NCBI GenBank assembly: GCA_017308235.1
Contig: JAFKFL010000020.1
Span: 104,091 to 168,090 of the forward strand
Direction of reading: 5' to 3'
Length of the DNA stretch: 64,000 bases
Source of the DNA: Alphaproteobacteria bacterium
GTDB taxonomy: Bacteria; Pseudomonadota; Alphaproteobacteria; Reyranellales; Reyranellaceae
Shown: positions 26,710 through 37,100 of the stretch, piece by piece
Layout: every line of letters starts with the position of its first letter
How positions within the stretch are numbered: position 1 is the stretch's first letter
Made by a program: the position numbers and the translations under genes
Notes under the pieces: generated by a model
What the model was told of the DNA's origin: nothing
Database searches by the model: none
Seen by the model: only the letters and a program-made list of their open reading frames with translations

Positions 26710-27954
26710 ATGTCGATACCGGTTCAGGTGACCGGAGCGTGGTTGATGCATCACGACCAAAAGCTCTCGGCGGTAAAATCAACCGAGTTTGAGAGCATCA
26801 CCACAGCGGGCCGGGCGGCACGTCTGCTGTCGTATATTTCGAAAGAAGAGCAATGGAGCGTGCCGCTCACGCGGGTACAGGCACTTGCTCAAGCAAACGG
26901 CATCCGGAAGCATGAAGTGGCCGGGCTTTTGACGGAGCTGTCAAACGTGGGAGTCGTCGATGAGACCTCACACGGAGTTGCGGTTCTCGGTGTGAACCAG
27001 GACCACCTATTTAAGCACGCTGCAACCGTCTTCGAGGAGCAGGAGCCAACCGGTCTTGAGCGTGCAGCACTTGAGCTTGCCGAGTTGGCTAGCCAGTTGC
27101 CAGTCGAGGAGGTATCCACTGCGGAGCGGCTGTCCGACGAGCATCGGCTATCGAAGGCCGAAACCGCGGATCTGACGTCACTCTCCAAGCAGATCGGTTT
27201 CGTGGATCACGAAGCTTTGCGGGACAAGACACTGCTGTTCAATGGCTCCCTATTCAAGCGTGATGATGCGCGGAAATCGCAAATCATTCTCGACGGGCTG
27301 AATGCGACAGAGCGGCAAAACCTGCTCGAGACCGATGCGCGTCTTGCTGCAACCGGCTGCCTGCCCGAAGACACGATCGTCGGCATTCTAGGCACCGCAC
27401 TCTGGAGCAAGCTCCACCAAATCGGTTATTATCAGGTCAGCTTAGTCACCAACGAAAACGGCAGCACCCGTTTCGTCACGCGCCCAGCCGCACTTGTCAA
27501 ATATGTGCCTGGTGGTCTGGCAGACATGCATGACGACGCTAAGGCGCTCGCCAGCAGTCTGACCTATGGAATCCTGAAGAGCAGCAAGGAGCGGGGCAAG
27601 ATTCAAGACCCAGCCGTTCTCATGAACGTCCTTATCAATCGCGGCTATGTTGAGGGGTGGGCGCGCGCGATCAAGGAAGATTATCAGGCGCTCGAACGGC
27701 GTGGCGTTGTGACCGTGTCGTCGTCCTCCGACGGTTTTCGGCTTACGCTGCAGAAGCCCGAGATCGGAACCATGGCTCAAGATCTCATCCTGCGAGGTGA
27801 TGCCTCTGAGGCCGCTGCGCGTGCCACAATCGGCTCGCAGGCGGGCAAGTTCGTCGGACCCGAGGGTGCACGCATGGCGGAGCGGCTCAAGGATGTACCC
27901 GAAACCAAGCGCTCTGCGTCGCTTGCATTGGATAGCTTGAGGAAAGCCCGGTGA
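26710..27954 (+). CDS. Unknown protein with winged-helix-like domains, partner of a nuclease-like protein
   Basis: The 414-residue protein is not recognised. Residues 30-90 read as a winged helix (AARLLSYISKEEQWSVPLTR through VAGLLTELSNVGVVDET), and further helical/HTH-like repeats occur near 270-370 (MNVLINRGYVEGWARAIKED, RRGVVTVSSSSDGFRLTL). There is no enzyme motif. GGAGG stands seven bases before ATG 26710. The stop overlaps the next start (TGATG at 27952-27956), so the two proteins are made together, and it may be the DNA-sensing or regulatory half of a two-gene conflict system. GC content is lower than in the flanking plasmid backbone. Confidence 0.6.
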   Translation: MSIPVQVTGAWLMHHDQKLSAVKSTEFESITTAGRAARLLSYISKEEQWSVPLTRVQALAQANGIRKHEVAGLLTELSNVGVVDETSHGVAVLGVNQDHLFKHAATVFEEQEPTGLERAALELAELASQLPVEEVSTAERLSDEHRLSKAETADLTSLSKQIGFVDHEALRDKTLLFNGSLFKRDDARKSQIILDGLNATERQNLLETDARLAATGCLPEDTIVGILGTALWSKLHQIGYYQVSLVTNENGSTRFVTRPAALVKYVPGGLADMHDDAKALASSLTYGILKSSKERGKIQDPAVLMNVLINRGYVEGWARAIKEDYQALERRGVVTVSSSSDGFRLTLQKPEIGTMAQDLILRGDASEAAARATIGSQAGKFVGPEGARMAERLKDVPETKRSASLALDSLRKAR

Positions 27955-29120
27955 TGACGAAGCAGCCCACCCCAGACATGGACAAGGGAGGAGCGGCGGA
28001 AGAAGCCCTCCGCCTTTATTTCCAGCAGCTAGGCGCTTTCGTCGTTCGGGGCGTCAAGGTGCGGGCCGGAAAGGATCACGTCACCGACATCGATCTGTGG
28101 GTCTACACGCGTGCAAGCGTGCACGCACGACACGTCGCGATCGTCGACATCAAAAACAAGAAGCGAGCCAAAGGCTACGAGCGGCTAATCTGGCTTAAGG
28201 GGCTCCAAGCGGCGGTGGGCGCCGACGAAGCTATCGTGGCAACGACAGCGTCCAAGGAGGATCTCGCGCCGTTCGCCACGAGAATGGGGCTGAAACTCCT
28301 CTCTTCGCAGGTCTTCAAAGCTGTCATGGCCCGCTATTCGGGCGCAAGCGACCGACTGACCTCCGAAGACCTCGAAAAAATGTGGCGTTCGGTCAGACTT
28401 GAGGGTGGAGAGACGCTGGCAGCGCGGATGGAAACCAACCTGGTCGAAATCGGGCTAGGCCTGAGTTTTACCGCACTAAATATCTGGATAGATGAGGCAG
28501 CTAAGCTGCTGGTGCACAGCCACGACCATGAACGCGTGCCTGCCGCGGTTGCGCGAGCTGTCCTGCTGTGTGCCTCATTGGTTGCGATCGCTGCCGACTA
28601 TGTCGGAAGGACCACGGCATTCGGCGATCCGGAAAGCCGCCGTACATATTTCCGCGAAGGGCTCGTATTCGGAAACGCTGCCGATGGATCAGCAAGCCGT
28701 TATCTCGGATTTGCGGAGCGGGTCGCAACGGACTACCTCGACAAGACCGGAGCCGCTGCGGCAACAATTCGCTCAGGTTTTCAACGCGCCGTCGAGAACT
28801 TGCCCGTCGGACCATTCATTGACTTCTTTTCGAGACCCGCGGCTGGCCGTGAATTAATCGACGCAGCGATCCAGTTGGAGGCCGCAGCCTTTGCCCAAGC
28901 GGCTCCAAACTTCGCTGGCTTGCCCCCAGAGGCGAAGACAATCATCGGTCTTTTGATAGATTACGCAGGTCTCGATCGGCGGAAATTCCTGCGCGCAGCC
29001 GATCAAGCAATATCGCGAGGCCGTCCCAATGCAGAAACCGACATTAACGACGGCACCGCAAGAACCGTGTCGGAGCCGCCTAAGGACGAAGAGAAGGGAC
29101 CGGACGGACTTCTATTGTAG
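27954..29120 (+). CDS. PD-(D/E)XK nuclease-like protein with helical C-terminus
   Basis: The 388-residue protein has an N-terminal restriction-endonuclease-like fold. It has E16/E17 in the first helix, then VTDIDLWVY (D45, D47) and HVAIVDIKNKK (D65, K67), a textbook D...D-x-K metal-binding arrangement. The C-terminal 250 residues are helical, with a hydrophobic stretch around VPAAVARAVLLCASLVAIAA that might be a membrane-associated helix. It is translationally coupled to the preceding wHTH-like gene (TGATG). Together they resemble a two-gene restriction or abortive-infection module, though no named system was recognised. GTG 27951 is an alternative start. Confidence 0.65.
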   Translation: MTKQPTPDMDKGGAAEEALRLYFQQLGAFVVRGVKVRAGKDHVTDIDLWVYTRASVHARHVAIVDIKNKKRAKGYERLIWLKGLQAAVGADEAIVATTASKEDLAPFATRMGLKLLSSQVFKAVMARYSGASDRLTSEDLEKMWRSVRLEGGETLAARMETNLVEIGLGLSFTALNIWIDEAAKLLVHSHDHERVPAAVARAVLLCASLVAIAADYVGRTTAFGDPESRRTYFREGLVFGNAADGSASRYLGFAERVATDYLDKTGAAAATIRSGFQRAVENLPVGPFIDFFSRPAAGRELIDAAIQLEAAAFAQAAPNFAGLPPEAKTIIGLLIDYAGLDRRKFLRAADQAISRGRPNAETDINDGTARTVSEPPKDEEKGPDGLLL

Positions 29121-29382
29121 GTGGTTTGGCTCAAGTTCGGTCGATGCTCAGTCACCCGTTGTGCGTGGCCATGTGGGGACTTTGACTAGTGTAGCCCGGA
29201 CCTCACAATTCGGCAGAACGATCGATCTTGACTAGCTAAGGCATTTCGCCGTCGGCCCGGCAGATATCGACTTCATCCCTGCAGGCCCGGTCACCGAGCT
29301 GGTTCCCCAGCCGGCAGCCTGCCTGTCTTTGCTGAGTAAGACCGCGTACTGGAGCCTCTCGAAACCCAAGCTGGGGCCTGAT

Positions 29383-32300
29383 TCACGCAAACTGCCGCTG
29401 CGCTTCTTGCGTCTTCAGGTCATACAGCCGCGCCGCCGGGCAAACCCGCCGGACGATCTCGCAGAGATGCTGATGGTGGGTCAGGTAGATGACCTGCCCA
29501 CTCCAGGCCATATCCGCGAACAGGCGAAACGCCTCTTCGGCGCGAAAATCGTCGAAGGTTTCCATGATGTCGTCGGCCACGAAGGGCACGGCGCGGCGGG
29601 CCTTCGCGAATTCGTGGTATCCGGCGACGCGCAGCGCGAGATAGAGTTGGAAGCGCGTGCCCTTCGAGAGTTCGTCCGCGGCCTTCGAGCCGCCGGAGGC
29701 GGCAAGGGCGATCAGCGTCTCGCCATCCTTGCCGGGCTGCGCCGCGAGGCCGGAATAGGCACCCCGGCTGATCGTCCTGAAGGCGGCCGAGGCCCGCTCC
29801 ATCATCGAGCTGCGATGACGCTCGCGATAGATCGTCAGGGCCTGCTCCGCCGCGGCGATGCCGGCGCGCAATTGCAGATAGCGCAGTGCCCCGTCCTCGA
29901 TCTCCAGCAAGGTCGTGCGGCGGCGTTCCTCGACCTCGGCGACCCTGGCATCGCCGCCGATGGCCTCGACCTGGTCGATCGCCGTCGCCCGGGCGGCGAA
30001 GAGCTCGTGGCAGCGCCGATCCTGATCGTCGAAGCGCACCTTCAGCTCGTTCCATTCGGCCTCCAGCGCCGGGCGGGCCGCGTTGTCGAGCGCCGCCTCG
30101 GCGCTGGCGAGGTCGTCGCTGCGCATCGCCTCGCAGATGTCGCGCTCGGCTTCTCTCGCCCGCTCCTGCAATGCTCGGCGCTGCGCGATCAGCTCCAGCG
30201 CCTCGGCGACATCGGCCAGCGAACTCGCCTCGAAGAAGGCAATCATCCGCTCCGTTTGGCCGGCATGGATCTTGTGCCGCTCAGCCAACCCGCGCTGCCG
30301 CTCCTCCGCGGTCTCCAGCTGGGCGGATAATTGCGCGCGGCGGTCCTCGCCGGCACCCGCCTGCCGGACCCTGTCGACGATCTCGCGGACGCTGTCCAGC
30401 ACCGGCATCTCGCGCGGAAGACCCAAAGCCTGCGCGAGCACCGCGACCTCATCGCGAAACGCCGCCTGATCCTTCTCCATCTTGTCGATACGATCGACGA
30501 GCCCGGCGCGCTTCTCGAGCGTCGGCGCAAGATCGGCCATCGCGATGAGAGTCTCGCGCACGACGCCGAGCGCGGGGACGGAACCCGTTTCCGCCAGCCA
30601 GCAGCCGCGACAGGTCGCGGACCAGGCCTCGACCCAGTCCCGCTCCTTCGCCGTCGCCTGTTCCGCCGTGCGCTCGCGCATAGCCAGGTCGCGCTGCCGG
30701 TCCGCCAGCTCGGCGTAGAGCCGCCTCATCTGCGCCTCGCTCTCCAGGCCAGCCTGAGCTTCCGCGAGCAGGGCGCCGATATCGGCCTCCTCCGCCGCGG
30801 CGAATCCGGCTCGCGCCAGCGCGGCCGAAAGGCGAACCCGCGCCTCGCGGATGTCCGCCTGCGCCGCCTCCAGGTCCCGTTCGGCGGCCCGCAAGGCCTC
30901 CCGCGCCTCCAGCGCCCGGTCTCGACGCGGCAGCCAATCCTCCAGCTCCGGCAAGGACGGCACCGGGGACCAGGATGGCGCCATGACGCGCACGGCCTGC
31001 GCGACCTCGGCGTCGATGCCGTCGAGAGCGGCCGCCGCGTTCGCGGCTAGCTCCTGCGCGCGGGCGAGATCGGCCTGCGCGACGGCCAGCGCCTGCCCGC
31101 TCTGATGCAGCCGCGCCAGCTCGGACATATGCGAGAGACGCCCGGCGCCGACGAGGTCGTCCTGGCGCAGGGCGGCCTCGAAGGCATCCGCCGACGCAGC
31201 ACCGAGGTCGCGCCGGTGGGCGGCCCAGGCCTGTTCGCGGCGCGCGCGGATCTCGGCCGCCTCCCGATCGGTTACGATGCCGGTCGTCGCGGCCAGGCCA
31301 GCCCGCTCCGCCTCGACATGGTGCATCTGGGTCGTGAGCCGCTCGATCTCATGCCGATGCTGGGTCAGCGCGGCTTCGCTCTCGCGCCGCGACGCTTTCC
31401 ACCGCTGCAACCGCTCCGGCCTGGGAACCGCCATGTCGACGAGTTGCTCGAACGTGCCCTGCCAGGGCCGCAGCGCCGACAGGCGCGCGTCGAGATCGTC
31501 CTGTGCCGATGCCCGTGCCCGCCCGGCGAGCCGCGCGCGCGGCTGATGATCGGCCGATCGCAGGGCCTCGACCGTCGCCGCCAACGCCGCGACGGCGCGG
31601 GCCCGCTCCGGGGACTCCGGCTCGGCGCCCTCCAATCGCGGCAGCTTGCCCGCGATCTCCGCGAGCCGACGCTGCGCGTTGTCCCTTTCGTCGCAGGCAT
31701 TGCGCAGGGCGGCGTCGATGCCCGATCTCGCCTCGATCAGCGCGCGCAGCCGCCCCATCGTCGCAGCGGTCAGGACGAGGCGCTGCGGCTCGGCCTCCCC
31801 CTCGCGCTCGATCCGCTGCAGGATGCCGGAGACCTGCAGGTCGAGCTGGCGCAATTGCAGCCTGCGTTCGGGGATGTCCTTGTCCGCGGTGATGTAGCGC
31901 GCCCGCAGCTCGGTCAGCCGCTCCAGCCCCCGCGCCTGTCGAAGTGCGGCCTCGTCGATGATGGTCGCGTCGATCTCGGCGCGCAGCCGCGCGATCTCCT
32001 CGCGGCTGGCCTGACTCTGGACACCGAGCGCGATCTCGTCCTTCCGCAGCGCCGGCATCTCGGCCACCCAGCCGGCCGGAGCTTCCGGCAGCCCGACGAG
32101 CGGGGCTAAGCGTTCGCGGTCCGTGCGCAGTGCGGCGAGCCGGGGCAGCGCCGCGAGGTGACGTTGGATATCGTCCAGGCGCGCCTGGAGGCGCGCGCGC
32201 TCCGCGACCGCTTCGTCATATTGGCCGGTCGCACGCTCCCGCGTTTCGATCAGCCGCGCATAGTCCGACGCCAGCGTGTCGAACTGCTCCCGTTCGGCCT

Positions 32301-32883
32301 TCAGGCCCGCGAGCCTTGTCTTGAGCTCCGCGAGCAGACCGCTGCGGGCCCGGAACTTGTAGAACCCCTCAGCCTCGGCCCGGAGATCCACGAGCTTGTG
32401 GCTGAGATGGGCGAGGCCGGCGCTGGCCGAGAACAGCAATTGCCCGAGATCGCCTTTACTCGCCAGGATGCTCTCGCCGCCCTTCTCCAGGGTCTCGTCG
32501 TCGAGCGAGAACATGGTGCGATAGGCGTCGCGCTCGATCCCGCCGATCTCCGCGCGGATGGCGGTCTCGGGCAGCGGACGATCCTCGGCATCGAGCAGGC
32601 TGTTCTGCGGCCGCTTGATGCGCGAGAATTCCCGCGTCTCGCCATCGAACTCCAGCGCCGCGCCGATCCGCATCGTCGCATAGGGATGCAGGAAACCGAA
32701 CGCGCTCTGCGAGCCGATTCCGAAGAGGAGATCGAGCAAGGCCGAGAAGGTCGTCGACTTGCCGGCTTCGTTCGGCCCGTAGATCACGTGCAGATCAGGC
32801 TCGCCTTCGCGTCGCGCGCCGAAATCGATGCTGTGATCGGTGAACTTGCCGTAGCGCGTCAGGTCGAGGCGGCGAAGGCGCAT
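29383..32883 (-). CDS. yhaN: YhaN-like AAA/SMC-type ATPase
   Basis: The 1166-residue RAD50/SbcC-like ATPase has Walker A IYGPNEAGKST near residues 34-44 and a very long coiled-coil centre rich in Glu/Arg/Ala. Its C-terminal ATPase half has the ABC signature region SKGTRFQLYLALRVAGYHE and Walker B VPFVADDIMETFDD. An AAA_23/YhaN domain is recognisable from RLRRLDLTRYGKFTDH at the start. It partners with the Mre11-like nuclease encoded 2 bases upstream, and the complex probably processes DNA ends. ATG 32883 was chosen; the open frame extends much further 5' but overlaps the yhaO gene in a shadow frame. Placement beside defence genes suggests a conflict role. Confidence 0.9.
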   Translation of the reverse strand: MRLRRLDLTRYGKFTDHSIDFGARREGEPDLHVIYGPNEAGKSTTFSALLDLLFGIGSQSAFGFLHPYATMRIGAALEFDGETREFSRIKRPQNSLLDAEDRPLPETAIRAEIGGIERDAYRTMFSLDDETLEKGGESILASKGDLGQLLFSASAGLAHLSHKLVDLRAEAEGFYKFRARSGLLAELKTRLAGLKAEREQFDTLASDYARLIETRERATGQYDEAVAERARLQARLDDIQRHLAALPRLAALRTDRERLAPLVGLPEAPAGWVAEMPALRKDEIALGVQSQASREEIARLRAEIDATIIDEAALRQARGLERLTELRARYITADKDIPERRLQLRQLDLQVSGILQRIEREGEAEPQRLVLTAATMGRLRALIEARSGIDAALRNACDERDNAQRRLAEIAGKLPRLEGAEPESPERARAVAALAATVEALRSADHQPRARLAGRARASAQDDLDARLSALRPWQGTFEQLVDMAVPRPERLQRWKASRRESEAALTQHRHEIERLTTQMHHVEAERAGLAATTGIVTDREAAEIRARREQAWAAHRRDLGAASADAFEAALRQDDLVGAGRLSHMSELARLHQSGQALAVAQADLARAQELAANAAAALDGIDAEVAQAVRVMAPSWSPVPSLPELEDWLPRRDRALEAREALRAAERDLEAAQADIREARVRLSAALARAGFAAAEEADIGALLAEAQAGLESEAQMRRLYAELADRQRDLAMRERTAEQATAKERDWVEAWSATCRGCWLAETGSVPALGVVRETLIAMADLAPTLEKRAGLVDRIDKMEKDQAAFRDEVAVLAQALGLPREMPVLDSVREIVDRVRQAGAGEDRRAQLSAQLETAEERQRGLAERHKIHAGQTERMIAFFEASSLADVAEALELIAQRRALQERAREAERDICEAMRSDDLASAEAALDNAARPALEAEWNELKVRFDDQDRRCHELFAARATAIDQVEAIGGDARVAEVEERRRTTLLEIEDGALRYLQLRAGIAAAEQALTIYRERHRSSMMERASAAFRTISRGAYSGLAAQPGKDGETLIALAASGGSKAADELSKGTRFQLYLALRVAGYHEFAKARRAVPFVADDIMETFDDFRAEEAFRLFADMAWSGQVIYLTHHQHLCEIVRRVCPAARLYDLKTQEAQRQFA

Positions 32884-32885
32884 GC

Positions 32886-34154
32886 TCAGCCTCCCTCGCC
32901 CGCCGCCTGCAGGCGCGCGACAACCGTCTCCGCGCCATCGCGGGCGAGGCGCGCGACGTGCTCCCGGAAGGCGTCCTCGTCGGCGCCCAGCACGTCGCGG
33001 CATTCCTGCGGAAGCTGGGCTCGGATCTCCTCCGCCATGCCGGTCAGCGTCGCGGCGAAGGCGTCGGAGCCAAGAATCTGCTCCTCGATCAGGCGGTGGA
33101 GATCGGTCAGCGGGTCGCCACTCGTCTCCCCCGGCAGCGCCGGCGGCTGGCAGGCGATCTCCAGCTTCTCGACCCAGCATGAGCCGATGACGGCGGCCCG
33201 GTCGTCGGCCTCGGTCTTCAGCAGATCCATGTCGCGGCGGATGCGCCAGGCCAGCGATGTCGCTCCCACGACCTGCAGCCGCGCGACCAGATGCGCGGAC
33301 GCGACCACGCTGCGTGTCGCCTCCAGGGCCCGCGCGATGCCCGCAACCATCTCCCGCCAATCCTCTATCCCGGTCGCGTCAACCGTGACCCGCTCGAACT
33401 GCGCGACGCTGGTCACGCGCTCTTCGATCGTGATCGAGCGGTCGTCGCCGACCGTGACCAGCGACACTGATTTCGGACCGGCCTCGTTGATGTCGCGGCC
33501 CTGCGGCATGCCCGGCATGGCGATCAGGCAGGCATCGTCGACGACGGCGCGCTTGTGGATATGGCCGAGCGCCCAGTAGCGAAAACCCGTAGCCCGAAGG
33601 TCGGCTAGGCTGCATGGCGCATAGAGGTCGTGGCCCGGGGTGCCGGCCAGGCTCGTGTGCAGCATGCCGATATTGACCGCACCCTCCACCGGCGGCCGGT
33701 ACTTGCCGAGCAGGCTCTCGGGAGCGTGGGGCTGCGCGAAGCTCAGCCCATGGATCACGATCGGGACCCGCCCGGCCGGACCCGGAAGCTCCAGCGCCTC
33801 GGCGCGGCCGCCGAAGACCTTGACCGAGTCCGGAAGCACCAGCTCCTTTGTGATCCGCGACATCGCGTCATGATTGCCGCGGATGACGCAGGTGCGGATG
33901 CCGGCCTGATCCAGCCGCCGCAGCTGCTCGGCCAGAAAGCGGGCCGTCTTCATCGAGGTCTGATCGCCGTCGTAAAGGTCACCGGCGATCAGCAGCGCAT
34001 CGACCTGCTCCGCGAGGCAGAGGTCGATGATCCCGACGAATGCCTGCCGAGTGGCGTTGCCGATCAGCTCCGCCAGCTCGGGATGGCGCATCGCCAGCGA
34101 GCGCAGCGGCGAGTCGAGATGAATGTCGGCAGCATGAACGAAGCGAAAAGTCAC
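32886..34154 (-). CDS. yhaO: YhaO-like DNA repair exonuclease (Mre11/SbcD family)
   Basis: The 422-residue metallophosphoesterase has the Mre11/SbcD motifs in order: FVHAADIHLDSP, LLIAGDLYDGDQ, CVIRGNHDAMS, IGMLHTSLAG and WALGHIHKR. Together these provide the two-metal active site. A C-terminal capping domain follows (about 300-422). It acts with the YhaN-like ATPase, whose gene starts 2 bases after its stop, as an SbcCD-type nuclease complex for hairpins or DNA ends. Start ATG 34154 lies 33 bases from the tail-to-head neighbouring ATPase gene end at 34188. Confidence 0.93.
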   Translation of the reverse strand: MTFRFVHAADIHLDSPLRSLAMRHPELAELIGNATRQAFVGIIDLCLAEQVDALLIAGDLYDGDQTSMKTARFLAEQLRRLDQAGIRTCVIRGNHDAMSRITKELVLPDSVKVFGGRAEALELPGPAGRVPIVIHGLSFAQPHAPESLLGKYRPPVEGAVNIGMLHTSLAGTPGHDLYAPCSLADLRATGFRYWALGHIHKRAVVDDACLIAMPGMPQGRDINEAGPKSVSLVTVGDDRSITIEERVTSVAQFERVTVDATGIEDWREMVAGIARALEATRSVVASAHLVARLQVVGATSLAWRIRRDMDLLKTEADDRAAVIGSCWVEKLEIACQPPALPGETSGDPLTDLHRLIEEQILGSDAFAATLTGMAEEIRAQLPQECRDVLGADEDAFREHVARLARDGAETVVARLQAAGEGG

Positions 34155-34187
34155 CGGATCTCCAGCTAAGGGGCGAACCCAATAGTC

Positions 34188-37100
34188 CTAGAACAAGGTG
34201 CCGAGCACCTTCCAGGTCTGTTCAACGATCGGAACACCAGCTATCGGTGTAACTCCGGCCACAGGAAACTGAACGAACTCCCCCTCGCCAGCCTGACCGA
34301 CATTTTCAAGATAGAAGACGGTCTGGGATCCGGGCATCGCCTTGCCGAGGCGCTTGAGGTAGGCGAAGTGCTCGCTCGAAAACTCGTCTGCCCTGGTTAC
34401 GACTGCCAGGATGCGGCCATCGAGCAGCGAGATGTCCGGGGCAACACCTAGAAGGACATGGCCTGCGTCGAGTGCCACGGGAAAGGCACTATCGCCGACA
34501 ACACACGCTGCAGCGACGACCTGCTCGAGAACCGGCGACCGATCCGCTTCGATCGCTTCGTCTTGCGATTTCGCAGGCGTGGTTTCATCGAAAAGCACAC
34601 CGATCACCTTGCTCAAATGCGCACTGCTGCGCTGAACGAAGTGCGTTTGGGGCGCGCGGGGATTTGTCGACGGCATCGTCTCCAGCGCGATCCGAGAGCG
34701 GTCCGCCTTATCTAGACCGATCCTCCTCGCATAAGTCTTGCCTGGCGTGCGAACGATGGCGAGGTCGCCGTTTCTGACCTCCGCCGTAGCCGACACGATG
34801 AGGGTCTGGCCTGGAAAGGCGACGATCCCCAGCGTCGGCGCTCTCAATGTGAACAGCGAGACGTCGCCAAGCGATGACAGCTCCAATCGATCTGTCGCCT
34901 GATCGATCGTCATCAGCGGTGCCCCGGCTGCACGCGCAGCCAGTCGCCCAACCACCAAAATTGGTGTCGTGCGGAGCGTGACGAGCTTCAGATCCGAGGT
35001 CGCCTTCTGGGCCTCCGCCACGGCTTCTTCTGGCGGCAGCCTGCCCATGAATCTCGCGTAGGCGAGCCAACAGGCATCGATCGCTGAGAACACATCTTCG
35101 TAACTCTGCCTGACGATCTCGGCCTCGATGGGTGTGATCTGATCAGCTCGCCCGTGATGTGCCTTGTTGATGACATCGCGAAAGGGCGCTCCGGACCTGA
35201 GCGCGGGCAGCTCCAGGAGCCGTCGAAACGGCTCCTCGTTGAAAGGCTGCTCCCCGCGGTTTCGGGCATTGGCGATCTTGCCGAGCAAATCGCCCATCGT
35301 CGGGTCATGCAGGACCGCAGGATCGGATGCGAGCAGGTCCCACAGCTTGATCTCGATGCGCACCCGAACCGGATAAACGAAGGCGCGCGCCATGCCGGTG
35401 TCGTTCGGATCGTTCTTCTGCCAATGCTCGCAACGAACGCGGACCTCGTCGACGACTGGGGCAAGGCTCACCGTGCACTTCGACGTCGAGATCGCGGAGA
35501 ATTCCCACGTCTCGGTTCGTACAGCTCCCAGGGCGCGTTTGTCGGCAGCGACAAAAGCCTCGATTGTGGGAATGAAGGCGAAATCGTTGCTGACGATGAT
35601 CGGGTTGATACCCTCTGCGATTAACCAGGGGATCGTGGAGGCGAGGTTGGCAACGTTCCCCGGATCGAGCAGATCCTGGGGGTCATCCATGAGGACGGCC
35701 GAAATGCCGCCTGATCGTGACCAAACCTGTTGCCAAAGTGCCAGCACGAAAGCGGAGAGAAAGGCGCGCAACGCCGACGCATTCATGACGTGGTGAGCCT
35801 CAACCAGATGCTGCCCGTGGGCCGCGAGGAACGTGAAGCCGTCGCTCTTCGCTGGGTCTAATCCTGCATATTCCGGAGCTTGAACGAAATGGGCCCTATA
35901 CATGCGTTGGGACCAGGAGGTCGCCTTCTCCTGCAAATCCGTGATGAGTCCGGCAACCTGATTATGCACGAGGTCCGGGAAGCTCTTGAACGGCTCGACG
36001 GCCTTGGCTGCTCGCGCCAGCTTTTCGATCCGCGCGCGGGCCTTGGCCCACCGCTCACAGGTGTCCTTGATCTGACCTAACTGGCGACGAATGCCGGCGA
36101 AGACGGTGGCCGCATCGAGGTGTGCCTTCAGGACGTTTAGTTGCCCATGGATAGTCCGTTCGCTGGCCGACAGCGCCGTTTCGTCAGCATCGGTCCGCAT
36201 CACTTTTAGGACGGCGGCTCGCGCGAACTCGGCGTGGGCGGTGCGATAGCGGGACAGGGCTATTGCCCGTCGCACGCTGCGTATCGCTGCACGCAGCTTC
36301 TCGTTGTCGGGAATCTCGACTGGCACATTGACGCCAGGCAGCGGCTCGCGCTCAGGAGCATCTTTCCAAGCCGACGCGCAAAGGGGACCTATACCCTTGG
36401 CCATTGGCTTCAGGGACGCCGGAAAGTCGGCAGTCTGAAAGACTTCACTCGACAGCGCCGCGCCGTAGACCGAGGCCAGATCGTCAGGCACAGCGTCATC
36501 GACGAACCTGCGAAGCTTTTCAGGAAGACGATCGCGCAGGCCTTTCTTCGCATCGCGCTCCCATTCGTCGGCCGTCTTCAACATCGCAGCGTCAGCCTTG
36601 CGCGCGTCCTCCAGCGCCTGCGCCACTGATTTGTCCAGCAAGGCGTCATTAGGAATAGCGCCGGGTTGTAAGAGATCGCGCTCGCAAACCGGGCACGCGG
36701 TAAATGCGTGGCCCGGATGAACCGTCTCGTGCCATTTCGCCACGAGACCGTAGAGACGAATCCGATCGGCGCGCTCCGCGTTGGAAAGCTGCGTGACGAG
36801 AGTCGCCGCCTCGCGCTCGATTTCCAGCAATATCGTCGCGCCGCCTGCCAGCTCCTCCTCGCTCAGCTCCCCGAGCCGTTGCGCAAGCTGCATCGACGGA
36901 AGGCCCTTGAGCGCTGCGCCGCTGAAACAATGCTCGGCCGCTCTGATAGCCTCACCAAAGCGCTTGATCTGGCCATCGTTTGTAAGAGGCGGGAGAGAAC
37001 CGAGAATCAGTAGCGCATCCGCTGCAGCTTGTTCCTCCGCCGACTTCAGAAGCTGTTCGGCTCGCTCAAGACCCGCCTTCCAGTCATCCGGAGCCGTCTC

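Noticed and set aside
32884..33360. 5' extension of the yhaN frame
   Set aside because: The extra 159 codons overlap yhaO in another frame and are Arg/Gly-rich; the yhaN N-terminus (RLRRLDLTRYGKFTDH) begins at 32883.
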